From Juglans regia (lineage: Eukaryota > Streptophyta > Magnoliopsida > Fagales > Juglandaceae): a stretch of 64,000 nt of DNA. Under the pieces are notes generated by a model. That model made no database searches and was not told where the DNA came from. It worked only from the letters and a program-made list of their open reading frames with translations. The DNA is taken from contig NC_049902.1 in NCBI RefSeq assembly GCF_001411555.2, positions 14,532,237-14,596,236 of the forward strand, read 5' to 3'. The stretch's first letter is position 1. Every line of letters starts with the position of its first letter. The position numbers and the translations under genes are program-made. Below, piece after piece: positions 10,470 to 22,182 of this stretch.

Positions 10470-11492
10470 CTATCTATCGTGCCAGACGCTGATCTGCCTA
10501 CCATCCCCAACCCTCCATAACATCCCATCTTTGACAAGGTCAATGACAGACCACAAGCTCCTCCATATGTATGAAGGGTTAAACCCCAATTTTGCATCAT
10601 TCAATCTAACCCCTCTAAAGTATTTCTCCTTCATAATCTGAGCAACCAGTAAGGAAGGGGAAGTAAACATTCTCCAGCATTGCTTAGCAAGTATTGCGTG
10701 GTTAAAGCATTCAATATCTCTGAATCCTAACCCGCCAACCCTTTTTGAATCCCCCAACTTATTCCAGCTTCTCTATTGAATCTTATTCTCATTTTGTTTC
10801 TGCCCCCACCAGAACTTGGCCATTAAGGATGAAATTTCTTTACAAATTTTCTGTGGCAACATAAACACACTCATCGAGTATGTAGGAATAGCCTGAACAA
10901 CAGCTTTCAAAAGAACTTATTTCCTTGCCTTTGATAAGAACAGATTCTTCCAGTTATTCAGCTTAGCCCATACCCTTTCCTTAACTGATCTGAAAGTGTT
11001 GTACCTAGATCTACCAATCATGGCAGGTAGACCTAGATATTTCTCATAGCTTCCACATACAGGAACCCCAACCACCCTTTGGATCTGTCTTCTCACTTCA
11101 GAAGCTATGTTCGAACTAAAAAATATGGTGGATTTTTGTAAATTAAGCATCTGACCTGAGGCTTTCCCATACAGCTCCAGCAAATTATGAATTCTGTACC
11201 ATTCAGTCATGAGTGCTCTCCCAAAAAACACACAATCATCTGCAAAAAGCAGGTGATTTACCCTTGTTCCACCCTTGGCCACTGCAACCCCCCTTATCTC
11301 TTTTGTCCTTTCAGCCATATTAATTAAGGAGCTAAGTCCTTCAGCACACAAATGAACAAATAAGGGGATATGGGATCCCCTTGTCTAATCCCATGAGTTG
11401 GTTTAATCACTCTACCAGGATGACCATTCAACAAGATTGAGTAAGAAACAGAACATAAGCGCTGCATGATAAGCCCTATCCACCTCTCTCCA
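10470..11492 (-). pseudogene. LINE A reverse transcriptase, C-terminal half
   Basis: 10917-11351 is open and includes LLFADDCVFFGRA, where FADD is the catalytic Asp pair of the RT palm, followed by KASGQMLNLQKS and YEKYLGLPAMIGRSRY. Just upstream, RQGDPLSPYLF is readable across a frameshift near 11350. 10470-10757 continues with the post-RT region (GGLGFRDIECFNHAILAKQCWR) and ends SVWHDR next to the recombination breakpoint. The catalytic motif is intact although the ORF is not. Confidence 0.85.
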
Positions 11493-11718
11493 TGTAACAA
11501 CCCGATCCTAAATTTAGGCCATAATTATTATTATTATTATTGTTATTATTATTTTTTTATCAGATTATTAGAGTTTTAGATTTGAATTTTAAATCTTGTT
11601 TCTATCCTACGACTTTCACGGCAACAACTTGCACGGGAGATATGCATTCTCAAACTCATGCGCTTTCACGTCTCTTTTTCTCTAGGGTTTTCCTTTTTGG
11701 TTCTCAACCAGCTAGGCC

Positions 11719-11726
11719 TATAAATA
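11719..11726 (+). promoter_or_regulatory. LTR TATA box
   Basis: CCTATAAATATC sits 226 bp from the LTR start, followed by GC-rich, pyrimidine-rich leader sequence. The same CCTATAAATA word occurs in the outer LTR at 40824. Confidence 0.55.
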
Positions 11727-13572
11727 TCGATAGCCTCTGCCCAGCCGCACTCGGCCCCTGCCCAGAATTTACCGCCACTGCACTGGCATTTGGATCAAGA
11801 GAAAACACTACCCAGCCACGCAAATACCGTAGCATCAGCGCTGCTCCTCCCCTTGCAGTAACACCACCATCACCCGCGTTCCTCCGTGGCGACTCCATGC
11901 TGCTCAGAAGACGCCGATGCCACCACCAGCCACCTTAGAAGACACTGGACCATCCCCAGCCGCGAAGACACGCCGCAGCAGCCATGGACGTGAAGGCCGA
12001 AGCCTCTGTTTTGCACTTCCGAAACAGAGCAACCGAACCACTGTTTTGCCGGAGTCCACCCCAGAAGACATCGGAGCACCACCCACGGTGCCAGAAACCG
12101 CCGACTAGCTCTTCCCCGTGGCATCTACTCCATCCCGGTTGGCCTTCGACCCTCAGCCACCCAGCTCTGTGCGTGCGCCTCCCTCTCTCTCGGTTGCACT
12201 GCCGCATGGTTCTTTTCCTTCGGCGTCGCACCACCACAGTCGAGCCCCCAGTCGCGCCGCCGTGACCCCCGCCAGCAACCCAGAACTGCGGCACGTCAGC
12301 TTATCTCTCGGTGAGCCCTTGCTTCGCGCGTCTCTCTCTCCCGAGCTCTCTGTTTTTCTGCTGCAGTGTATATATTTACGTATTTGCTTTAGGTTTCAGT
12401 TTACTAAGTGTTAGTAGATGAAATTACAAGTATGCCCTTTCTAATCTAGTATCTTGAAGCAGTGTTTTTAAGTATAATTATATTTATAACGTTACGTTTA
12501 AGTATATGTTAATTATGTATATTGTTATGTCATTTTTAATTAAAGTTGAGTTTAATATTTCAAGTTGAGTTTAATTTTGTTAAGTAAATATATTAGTCAA
12601 ATGCTCTTTTTATTAAGAAATTGTTTAAGGAATTTAAAATGTGTTTTGAAGTACATCATGAAGCCTATTATTTTAGTTAGTTTTCTTTTACCTATTTAGT
12701 CAGACTTTAATGAAATTATTATGTTATATTTTAAAAAGAATTAAGGAATATGTTATGAGTTTTGAATAATATTATGATTAAGTCTACTTTTATTAATCGA
12801 AGACTTTCACCAATTATTTTAGATTTATATATATTTATATACAGTTAAATTATATTTGAAAGATTAGATATCATATTTCAGCAGTAAGAGTTGTTAATTT
12901 ATTTTGAACGATTTATTTAAATGATATTAATATTTATTAGATTTCTTATAAGATTTAATAATTACGTTAAGAAATGAAACTTAGTTTAAGAATTTAAGTT
13001 TTTGTGAATTATTTAAAAATAGCTCGAGTATTTCTACTAAATTATAAATTAGTATTTTAAGTAATTTAAATACTATGAATTATTGATTTTAGTGTTAAAC
13101 AAAATATTTGTTTGACTACCTTTTAGAATTCTGAATTTAGTTAAGTAAGATATTAGTATTTATTTTAGTTCCAAACAATTTAGTGATAGTTATTTTTTTG
13201 AATATAGGTCTCAAGTTACGAAGTTTTATTCAAGGAGAAACGCATCGAGGTAAGTAAATTTGATCATAAATTAGGATCATCACAGTTAGCTTATATGTAT
13301 GTATTATTCAAGCCAGTTCTTTGACAACCACTATTTATGAACCGCTCATGTCATATGCAAGCATGTCATCTAGCATAGCATATGACCATGTCATTCCGCA
13401 TCATGTTTAAATTCAGAACTTATGATTATGTATGTAGTATGTCATGCATCTCATGTGTATAAGACACGTAAGCCATCTTAAGTTCAAGTGTAAGATAATA
13501 TCAGATCAGTTAATAAGATGGCCATTCAGATGCATGGTACCAATGCAGTTCAGTTTCAGGGTGGTGTGCAAG

Positions 13573-13590
13573 CCACGAACTCAGTCGTGG
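13573..13590 (+). other. Hairpin in solo LTR
   Basis: CCACGA and TCGTGG are perfectly complementary 6-base arms around a 6-base loop. The stem is the same kind as the tandem hairpins at 125-142 in a different LTR, and it lies downstream of the splice-donor-like site as there. Confidence 0.6.
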
Positions 13591-14165
13591 TCCACCATAG
13601 TATGCTAGAATACTATCAGCAGTTCCCCTTGCTGCAGCGGGATGTGGGGCTGGTGCACAACCTTACACACAGGGTTAAGTGTGTTGGCCAGTCAGATAAG
13701 TAAGATAAATCAGTCAGTTAGTTCAGAAAATTCAGTCATACATAGCATAAGCATTAGCATGAACAGTCATAAATTTTAAGTTCAGCATGAAAGTTCTTAT
13801 GAAAATTTTATGTTTATTACGTTTTCGTTATGATAGATTTCTTACTGAGTCATCGACTCATTTTAGTTTATTTTCATGTTTTTAATTACCCAGGTGAAGA
13901 TGATGATTACGAGCAGGCAGGCCAGGAGTAGAAGGAGCATTTTAGTTTTGTTCAGACTTTTTAAAATAAAATGTGTCTCTTATGACGAATTTATTCAGTT
14001 ATTTCTTTAATGTTTTTGGGAAGACATTTCTATTAGACCTTTTATTTCATAATAAATTATTTTAGTTTATTTTTCAATTGTGAAATTAGAGAATCGCTTG
14101 CCGGGTTTATTTTTCATGAAAAAAAAATACGTGACACACCTAGCCTACGGGAAGGGGGTGTTACA

Positions 14166-14933
14166 CTCCAACCCCCAACCTCCTCATCATTCCTTCCAAA
14201 AACTTCCACTTAATCCTATCGTATGCTTTAGCCATGTCCAGCTTTTGAGCCATACTCCCCACCCTTCCTTTTTTGCCTAGTCTTCATTGTGTGGAGAGTC
14301 TCATACGCAATCATGACATTATTTGTAATAAGCCTCCCTGGAATGAAGGCACTTTGATTGCTGGAAATCAGAAAAGGAAGCAGCTTCTTAAGCCTGTTAG
14401 CCATCACCTTTGAGGCTAGCTTATAGACCACATTACAAAGCTAATGGGTCTAAATTCACTAGCTTTTGAGGGGTTCTTCACTTTAGGGATAAGTGCTATA
14501 TAAGTATGGTTAAGGAACTGTTCAGCTTCCTATAACCATTCAAAAATTTGAGTAAAGCCTCACTGACCTCCTCTCCCACAATGTGCCAATAGGCTTGAAA
14601 AAACCAAGCCCCATACCCATTGGGTCCAAGGGATTTCAAGGGAGCCATCTGTTTTAAGGCAAACTCAATTTCCTCTCTAGTAAAGTACTTTTGTAATTCT
14701 GCATTCATATCACTAGTGACCCTTGGCACCACGTTTTTCAAGCACTCATCTATATTCTCCTTAGTTGGCCCCGAAGATTCAAAAAGCTGTTGGAAATGGC
14801 TATGAAAAACCTGCTCTACCTCGTCATGCTCAGTCACCATCCTTCCTTCTTCAGTCAAAATTCCTTTCACCAAATTTTTTCTTCTTCTCTGGCTAGCACA
14901 AGAATGAAAACAATTTGTATTTTTATCCCCCAA
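14166..14933 (-). pseudogene. LINE A reverse transcriptase, N-terminal half
   Basis: 14496-14933 reads GDKNTNCFH, then MAPLKSLGPNGYGAWFFQAYW, the start of the RT domain. After a frameshift, 14228-14431 reads [18 protein letters not shown] and [20 protein letters not shown]. The sequence then continues towards [12 protein letters not shown] (RT motif A region) until the LTR at 14165. The other half resumes at 11487. Confidence 0.85.
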
Positions 14934-16010
14934 CTAGTACCAATTCCTCTTAGCCCTTTGCTTCCATTTCATATCTTCTTGCTCGAGTAAAAGTCCCAGC
15001 TCCTTTTGCAGCCTTTTAATAAAGTCAGCATTATGAGGACCTTCGTTATCTTGCTCCTCTTTCAACCTTTCTGTTTTTTCCTTAATAAGCAGCTCATCAC
15101 TCTTCCCTTTCTTTCGAATCCACAATAACAGCTCCCTTTTGCAGTTATGGAGCTTGTTCTGTATCACCCTTAAACAATCCTGTCCACCAGGCCTTCTCGA
15201 CCACACACCTTCAACTACAGCACCCCCTTCCTCATCCATAGCCCATTTAGCTTCAAATCGAAATATTCTTTGACCTCTCCTCCTTCCCATACTCCCTTTC
15301 TCTATGCTCAACAACAGAGCTTTATGATCTGATTGTGCAGCTATTAAAACCTCCACCTCATGATTTCTGAAAAAATTTGTCCAATTGCAATTAGCAACAG
15401 CCCTATCAAGCCTTTCCTTGGTGAAGGAATTATCCTCATGCCGATTACTCCATGTAAATCTGCGCCCCTTCCATCCTAAATAAAAAATAGAATTCTCTTC
15501 TAGAGCTTGTCTAAAATCATTCATCTACCCCTCAACAGATGAGGCCTTCCTCCACTCTTCTCCCCTTGACAGACCACCTCATTAAAATCACCAATCAAGC
15601 ACCATGCCATCTGCTCTTTAGGTTTGAGCAGTGACATCAACCTCCAAGTCTCCCTCCTTCTACTCACCTCAGGATGGCCATAGAACCCCGTTAACAACCA
15701 CCTAACTTCCCCATCAATAAAAACTAACTTGATACTGTGAGTAATTTAGAATTTCAATCCCCACTTCCTTCCTCCACAACAACACCAATCCTCCCTTCCT
15801 CCCTACTGGCTCCACTATAAAGCAACCTTCCCATCCCATTCTTCTTTTAATTCCTTCAAATTTTTTAGCTACTAGCTTAGTCTCAATCGAGAACACAATC
15901 TCGAGTCTCTTACTCTTCACCAACAGATGAAGAGCCTGAACTGTCCTGGGGTTCCCAAGCCCCCGACAGTTCCAACTAAGAATTTTCATAATGATTGGCG
16001 GGGCTGGCAC
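14934..16010 (-). pseudogene. LINE A endonuclease domain
   Basis: 15714-16010 starts MPAPPIIMKILSWNCRGLGN and has SIETKL with the catalytic Glu. 15525-15713 carries TGFYGHPE and WCLIGDFNEVV. 14934-15524 contains GRRFTWSNRHE, KERLDRAVANCNW and AAQSDHKALLL (SDH-type histidine), then a charged linker leading into RT. A stop separates the second and third parts. This endonuclease nicks target DNA to prime reverse transcription. Confidence 0.85.
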
Positions 16011-16101
16011 CCAGCCACCGCCATAGATGAAGAAACAGGCCCTTCCATCTGCATTTCTGTTTTCCTCCCCTTCTCACACACTCCTTCAAACTCCACCCCA
16101 C

Positions 16102-17349
16102 TCAAAGTAACATCATATCTTCGTTTGCCAGTGCTCTTTGGATTAACAGATCCATAATCCGCATAGCTCTAGCTCTCCTCTTCCACCTCCCTCTTGTTTC
16201 CCTCACTAATTCACCCCCATCAGCTTTATCAAGACTGTTAGTACTCACCACATAGCCTTTAGTTTCACCATTGCTCTCAACAAGTATCGTGGTATCAACC
16301 CCCTCCACCCTTCTTTCAGAACTCGCATCAAACACTTCCTCAGCACCAGCCAAAATAATGGTAACATTTTCCCCCTCCCCCTGATCCCTCCCAAAGTTAG
16401 TTTCCCCTCCCTCCATCATCTGCCCACCCTTCCCCGAATCTACAGAAACACTACCCAACATAGTATCAGCATGTCCCATACCCTTAATTCCATCTACACT
16501 CCTCTCCCTCCTACACCCTTGTTCTTTTACACCGTCATTCTCGCCCTCCCCTTCATCCCCATATCGACTCCCCTACCCCCTGCTACCTTGTTTTCCTTTA
16601 AGCATACGTCGTGGATTATAGGTGGCCCTGAGCCAAGACCCGTATTGCTGCTCCAAACCCTTGACTCGCAATGCACTTTCCTTTAGATCCCCATATCCTC
16701 CCCGGTGATAGATCACACCATAGTTGAAGCACAATTTCAGAAGTTTCTCATACTTTAGCGAGATCTAGATCTTATTTCTCAATAGCATTGCCGTCCTCCC
16801 TCTCGCCACCTTCTTCTTCAAATCAACATCAATTTTGACTCTCAAAGATTTTCCCCATCCAATTCCATTATCACCTACATCTACTTCTTTCACCACACCA
16901 ATGGATGAACCAATTCGATTTCCCACCTCCTCCGTCATGCATGCTAAGGGAAGATTGAATAACTGTACCCACATTTCCTCTCTATTGAACTCCATTAATT
17001 GTGGTGGTGTAAAACCATCGAATAGTCTCAGTACAAGCAAGTGATTATCGAACAGCCACGGTTTACCTTCCATCACCCTTACCTTATCCCGCTTATACTC
17101 GAAGGTGATGACAAAGAGATTCGATTCGATCTCGTGAAAAACTATAGATCCCTCTGTTCGCTAGATCTTCAACAAAGTGGCTTGAATAACTACTTTGCTT
17201 ATCTTTCTATTAGAGATCAACTTCCCTACTAAGCTTCGATCCCCTTCCTCGATGACCTTCTCCGATTGTCCAGAGTCCAGATCTATAGCCTCAAATTCCT
17301 CCTCCGTCAATTTAAGTTTCTCCCACTGCTCTTTCAAACCTTCCATCAC
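16102..17349 (-). pseudogene. LINE A ORF1 (DUF4283, degenerate zinc knuckle)
   Basis: The N-terminus at 17349 reads EQWEKLKLTEEEFEAIDL. After a frameshift, 16765-17076 has MEGKPWLFDNHLLVLRLFDG and MWVQLFNLPLACMTEEVGNRIG, a typical DUF4283 nucleic-acid-binding domain of plant LINE ORF1. A further frame carries YEKLLKFCFNYGVIYHRGGYG, where the usual CX2CX4HX4C knuckle has lost its second and last Cys. 16102-16479 is an acidic, low-complexity C-terminal tail. Confidence 0.8.
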
Positions 17350-17483
17350 CTCTCTTCAGCCTGCAAACAAGCTGCGAGAAAACTCCTCTTCCTCACTTAC
17401 CAAGCAATCCGAGACTCAAGCTCCACCTTCGCACTCTCCACAGAGGCCAGGATTAACGAAATGAGTTTCTTAGTCTCATCATG

Positions 17484-19119
17484 TTCCAATACTTAAACCT
17501 GCATTAACGGACTTTAAAATATTGGCATTAATTCTTTAACTTATACTTTTATGATAAAATTTTTATACATTAAAAGGACTAAAGACAAAATATGTCTTTG
17601 TGCTTTGTCTTAAAGTCAAATAGCACTTTGTGCATTTTTAATTGATCTTTTTACTCTGTGCTATTAAAATCGATCTAGTTAGTTCTTCCATTAGACATTA
17701 AACTATTGACTATACTAATGTGGTGCACATGACATTTCACGAGATAAAAAACTGAAAGAAAAAACTTGAAAATATAAAAAGAAAATCAAAAGTTAAAAAA
17801 GCATGTTAAAAATAAAAATTTCAAAAGAAAAGAATTCAAAAATTCAAAAATCTCATAAATATTATAACTTTAAACAATTAAGATATAAAAAATATAAAAA
17901 ATTAACAAAGTACATATTTAAAAGATTGGAATTCGATTTTTGGAATTTTGAAAGTTGGACCAACATCTAAAAAAGAAGGCTTTGACTTTTTATTGACTGA
18001 GAAATGGTTTTCATTAACCGACTTTTTCAAGCGCAATCAATTACCAGAACACAAAGAAAACAAATGGAGCCTAAGTTGGTGCTGCTACATTTTTTTTTTT
18101 TAAATAAAACTATCTTCATTGATCACTTTGTATTAGTCATTACAATAACTCTCACTCTCTACAATTCTTTGAATACAATCAGGTATATCTTCTATCGAAA
18201 TCAATTCAGACTGTAGAGATAAACTTTCTTTTGCTAATGTATGTGCTGCCTCATTGTTTGTTCTATGAGTAAACTGTACTATCCAATCTGCCCTATGCTT
18301 TAGTAACTATTTCATGCCTTCAATTAAACTTCCATAGTATGATAAATCTTCACTTGCATTGTTAACAGTTTTGACAACCACTTGAGCATCACCCTCGAAC
18401 AATACCTTGTCAAAACGTAGTTCTCTGCATACGTCCAGTGCCTTCCATAGAGCATGAGCTTCAACAACAACAGGTTGGTCAACATCATACTTTTGTCCCT
18501 CCACAACTATTAACATTTCCCCATCTTCCTCTCCAATTACAACCCCTATGCCCACCTTCCTTTCCTTCTTATCTATTGTTGCATCCCAGTTGGCTTTCAC
18601 ATAGCTTGGTCTTGGTTTTTCCCACCTCATAGTTTTGCTACAACTCCCATCATTCATTCTCAAACTTGCCTTATCAATATGTTGAGCTTGTTGATATTAT
18701 GTCATATCATGTTTAGCAATTCTTATTACTTGGCTTGGAGATTTTAACTTGTCTTCGAAAATGCTCTCATTTTTTCTTAGCCATAGGCCCCTCATCACAA
18801 TAGCTACCTCCTCTAGTTTTGAACCATTCAGTTTTTCTAATAGCAAATCATACACTTCAATCTTCGTCTTCTACAATTTACTCAACGACTCTGACCACAC
18901 ATCACAAGTTGCAGGGCATTGCCAAACCACATGCATAATTGTTTCCTCATCTCTTTTACAAATGGGGCAATAGGGATTGGCTGTTATTTTCTTCATAAAA
19001 AGATTTTTCCTGGTAGCTAGGAACTCATTGACAGCTTTCCAAAGAAAAAGCTTAACTTTCCGTGGAACATTCAATTTCCATATGCTTTCCCAGCTTTTAT
19101 CCCTCTCTAGATTCCTTGA
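17484..19119. repeat. Direct repeat copy 2: LINE flank plus LINE 3' end
   Basis: This is the second copy of 8618-10434. It begins at GTTCCAATACTTAAACC immediately beside the LINE A 5' end and runs through the poly-T (18090-18101) into LINE B. Beyond 19119 LINE B continues normally, whereas copy 1 jumps to a different part of a diverged LINE. Confidence 0.8.
18130..19119 (-). pseudogene. LINE B RNase H and zinc-binding region
   Basis: 18307-18663 carries NWDATIDKKERKVGIGVV, VVEAHALWKAL and EGDAQVVVKTV, with the tail HRTNNEAAHTLAKESL just beyond a stop. 18871-19074 reads MNVPRKVKLFLWKAVNEFLA and CPICKRDEETIMHVVWQCPA, a complete zinc-binding module. Several stops and frameshifts interrupt the frame. 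Confidence 0.85.
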
Positions 19120-19196
19120 ATTTTCTCCTTTATTATCCTACTTCCTTTCAATCTCCAAATGGTATGCACTCTTGACAGAAAATAAACTTTTTTTTT

Positions 19197-19689
19197 TTAT
19201 GGTCCCCAAATCATTTTATCATCCACCCCCATGCTGCTTAATGGTATACTACAAATCTGATCAGGCTCCTCCTTACTAAAAATTCTTCGAATTAATGGTA
19301 CATTCCACTCCCCTTTACATTGCATTAGCTCATACACTCTTGCTTCATAATCCAAAATAGAAATTGGAGACTGTACTGAGAAAGATGAGGGTGTTGCAAG
19401 CCATCTTTGACCCCAAATTTTATTTTTTTCCCCCATTCCTAACCTTCCATCTCATTCCCTCCCTTAAAAGTCTCACTGCATTTTGCACACATCTCCACAA
19501 ATATGAGGGTCTATGACCCAATCTTGCTACGAGAAGTGACTTATCTTTGAAATACTTCTCTTTTAGGATCTTTGCAGCCATACTTGTCTCATTCTGAAGC
19601 AACCTCCACTCCTGTTTAGCCAAAAGAGCCATGTTGAAGATCTCTATATCCCTATAGCCCAGACCCCATTTCCCTTTATGTTTCCCCAT
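19197..19689 (-). pseudogene. LINE B post-RT region
   Basis: 19420-19689 reads GKWGLGYRDIEIFNMALLAK and SYLWRCVQNAVRLLREGMRW. 19197-19436 continues with WGQRWLATPSSFSVQSP and FSKEEPDQICSIPLS. The second block is exactly the portion missing from LINE A at its breakpoint. Confidence 0.8.
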
Positions 19690-19975
19690 CCTCTCCCAAT
19701 AGCACCAATGTACACCACTCCATTTTTTATGATTACCCTACCAAAATCGACCAAGCATAACATTAAGCTCCATGCACAATTGCTTTGGAAGTTGAAACAC
19801 ACTCATTGTGTTAGTGGGCACAGCTTGAAGGACAGCTTTGATTAAAACCTCTTTCCTTGCAACTGACAGAAAAGAGTTTTTTCAATTGTTGATCTTTTTC
19901 CACACTCTCTCCTTTATGCCTTTAAAAGCATTGTACTTTGAATTCCCTACAACTGCAGGCAGCCCCAGATATTTC

Positions 19976-21159
19976 TCATAATTTCCTTTCATCACTGCAC
20001 CTCCTCCCTCCATTATCCTTTTCTTGTCTTCCTCTCTTGAGTTGGAGCCAAAAAAAAAAAAACAAAAACAAAAACAAAACAACTGTTTTATCCTTGTTTA
20101 AAAATTGACCAGATGCTTTTTCATATTGCCATAGGTAACCTTGGATTTTAACCCATTCCTCTACCTTAGCTCTGCCAAAGAGTATGCAGTTATAAGCAAA
20201 AAGTAAATGATTTACCCGAGTCCCACCTCTTGAAACAATCACTCCCCTTGTTTCTCCCCTTAGATCTGAGTTGTTAAACAAAGAGCTAAGCCCCTCAGCA
20301 CATAAGATGAACAAATAGGGAGACAATGGGTCTCCTTGGCTCAAACCTCTTGAGCGCTTTATTCTCCCACCTAGTTTACCCTTAACAAGAACTGAATAGG
20401 AAACTGTTGACACACACTTCATGGTTAGCTTTATCCACTTATTACAGAAACCCATTTTTTCCATAACTGCTTGCAAGCAAGACCATTCAATCCTACCATA
20501 AGCTTTTGACATTTCAAACTTGATAGCCATACTCCCCACTTTCCCTTTTCCCCTCACTTTCATAGTGTGTAAAACCTCATATGCTACCATAATGTTGTCA
20601 GTGATTAACCTCCCAGGTATGAAGGCACTTTGATTAGGGGAAATGATATCATTTAATACACTCTTCAGTCTATTTGCCATCACTTTAGCCATTATCTTAT
20701 AAGCTACATTGCACAAACTTATGGGTCTGAAATCATTGGCCATTTTAGGTTTTGTTATCTTAGGGATAAGAACTAAATGAATGAAATTTGTAGGGGGGTT
20801 AAGGAGTTACCATTCAACCAAGCCAACACAGAGTTGCTGACTTCCTCACCAATTAAATGCCTGTACTTCTGATAGAAACAGGCACCAAATCCATCGGGTC
20901 TTGGGGATTTGAGAGGAGCCATATGTCTTACTGCTTCTTCTACTTCTTCTCTAGTGTAAGCTTTTGAAAGGTGGTCATTCATCCCTCTTGTAACACATGG
21001 AGTCATGTTCTTCAAACAGTCCTCAATATCTCCACTTTCAGGTTTTGAGGAGGTATACAGTTTCTCAAAAAAACTTTTGAAAACCCCTTCCAAGCCTTCT
21101 AGACTCGTATGTCTCCTATTCTGCTCATCTACTATCATTAGAATTCTGTTAAGCTCCAT
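19976..21159 (-). pseudogene. LINE B reverse transcriptase, catalytic motif lost
   Basis: 20773-21159 and 19976-20743 together cover the RT domain: [72 protein letters not shown] and LSQGDPLSPYLFILCAEGL. In the palm motif LLFADD is replaced by LLFAYN, and motif A has lost its Asp (FEMSKAYGRI), so catalytic acidic residues are gone. A low-complexity stretch of A/C runs near 20050-20085 disrupts the frame. Confidence 0.88.
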
Positions 21160-21358
21160 GTTTTTGCCCCCTCAAAGTTATCACTAGTGCAAATTGCACT
21201 TTTGTTTTCATTTTCTTTCAAACAGTTTTTAAGCATCCGTAATCATTAAGGAAAAAAAAGTCACAACTTCACTAATATTAACTTCCTTAACCAAGAAAAA
21301 AATAAAATTAAAATTAAAATACCTGAGCGGTAACTTTGAAGGGGCAAAAACATGGGGC
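21158..21358. mobile_element. Small inverted-repeat element (MITE-like)
   Basis: Arms of about 24 bp (CATGTTTTTGCCCC... at 21158 and its complement ...GGGGCAAAAACATG ending about 21358) enclose about 150 bp of AT-rich non-coding DNA. One arm has a single mismatch. The left arm coincides with the 5' end of LINE B. No flanking duplication is clear. Confidence 0.5.
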
Positions 21359-21364
21359 TAAGTA

Positions 21365-22182
21365 TCATTTTCCATATAGTTTTCCCATATAGCATCATCT
21401 ATTGTCCTTGCCAGCAGACCAAAAGTTCCATGGTAGAATAATTCTATGATTTCTTGAGACAACGAGCTAACACCTCCTTTGGCTTATGTTTGAGAACACC
21501 GTGAGAATTAGCAAGAGGTACAACCCTAATTTCTTCTCAAGCTTAAATGTTTGCCCTAATTTCTTAGACCAGACTGGATTTGGGTTGGAAGGAGTGGCAA
21601 TTGGTATGCAATAACATCAAAGCTTTGGGTAATCTGAAAATGCCCATAGAAATGAGGAGCTAGCTAAAGATATTGAAAATGAGCAATAGAGATTTTATCA
21701 TAGGGTTGGAGATGTAAGTAAATGCAATCTCTCAACTCTTGTTCTTTCCCTCTTTGTATACATTTTCATCCAATCTTGCGCCTTGCAAAGGTTGTGATGA
21801 ATGATTTGTAAGTCTGGTCCCTTGAATGCATTGCAATCTCTATTACCTCCACCTTTGAAGTTCACGGTATATGATACTAAGTAGCCATAGAAGGCTTCAA
21901 AAGGAGTTAGTCGAATAGAAATATGTTTGGTGGTGTATATCACCATTTTGCCAAGGGCATCCACTAGACCCAATCCTTTCGGTTGATCCCCCTCAAAACA
22001 TTGGGGGTAATTTTCAAACATTTTATTAACAACCTCTAATTGACCACTAGTCTAAGGATGGTAAGCAACTAAGTGCCAGTTGAAACCCTTACATCTTGAA
22101 CAATTCTTGTCAAAATTCGATTGGAATTGTGTTGTCTGATTGAAATACTATAGAAATGGACATCACCTGGTGATGGAGAATA
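21365..22182 (-). pseudogene. Ty3/gypsy integrase C-terminal part, piece 1
   Basis: 21698-22021 contains LTPFEAFYGY and NLCKAQDWMKMYTKRERT. Just upstream on the minus strand a second frame reads TSGQLEVVNKMFENYPQCFE, the YHPQT.GQTEVVNR hallmark of the integrase core. Further down, AHFQYL*LAPHFYGHFQITQ and LARTIDDAIWENYMEND resemble the C-terminal and chromodomain-like end of chromovirus Pol. Frames are shifted and stops are present. The upstream half lies at 27943-28100, beyond the inserted LTR. Confidence 0.8.

Larger units (their letters stand above)
11493..14165 (+). mobile_element. Solo LTR (2,673 bp) in LINE A
   Basis: The element starts TGTAACAACCCGATCC and ends GGGGGTGTTACA, with inverted TGTAAC/GTTACA ends. 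It is flanked by a perfect 5 bp duplication CTCCA (11488-11492, 14166-14170). It interrupts LINE A ORF2 within the RT domain, and the reading continues on both sides. A TATA box (TATAAATA, 11719-11726) lies 226 bp in, and a splice-donor-like GAG|GTAAGT occurs at about 13247. No gag, pol, primer-binding site or second LTR is present, so it is a solo LTR left after recombination. It shares overall design with 49411-52046. Short ORFs within it are not credible genes. Confidence 0.92.
9224..17482 (-). mobile_element. LINE A (plant L1 type), split by a solo LTR
   Basis: Reading down the minus strand, the order is: short leader, ORF1 with DUF4283, endonuclease, reverse transcriptase, zinc-binding region, RNase H, poly-A (poly-T on plus at 9224 and 9394). 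Removing the LTR at 11493-14165 leaves about 5.6 kb, normal for this family. The element is dead: several frameshifts, a stop between endonuclease halves, and loss of roughly 80 codons at 10434-10470, between the post-RT segment ending SVWHDR and the zinc-binding region. Its 5' end directly abuts the second copy of the flank repeat at 17484. No conventional target duplication was found. Confidence 0.85.
18090..21160 (-). mobile_element. LINE B (plant L1 type), 5'-truncated
   Basis: The element runs from poly-T at 18090 (its poly-A tail) up through RNase H, zinc-binding segment, post-RT region and reverse transcriptase. It stops near 21160 inside the start of ORF2's RT domain; endonuclease and ORF1 are missing. 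Outside the shared 3' kilobase it is only roughly two-thirds similar to LINE A, so it belongs to another subfamily. The truncated 5' end coincides with a short inverted-repeat element at 21158-21358. Confidence 0.85.

Noticed and set aside
11540..12414. Pro/Arg/Ser-rich ORFs on both strands
   Set aside because: They lie in the GC-rich leader of a solo LTR, are open in several frames at once, and have no recognisable protein.
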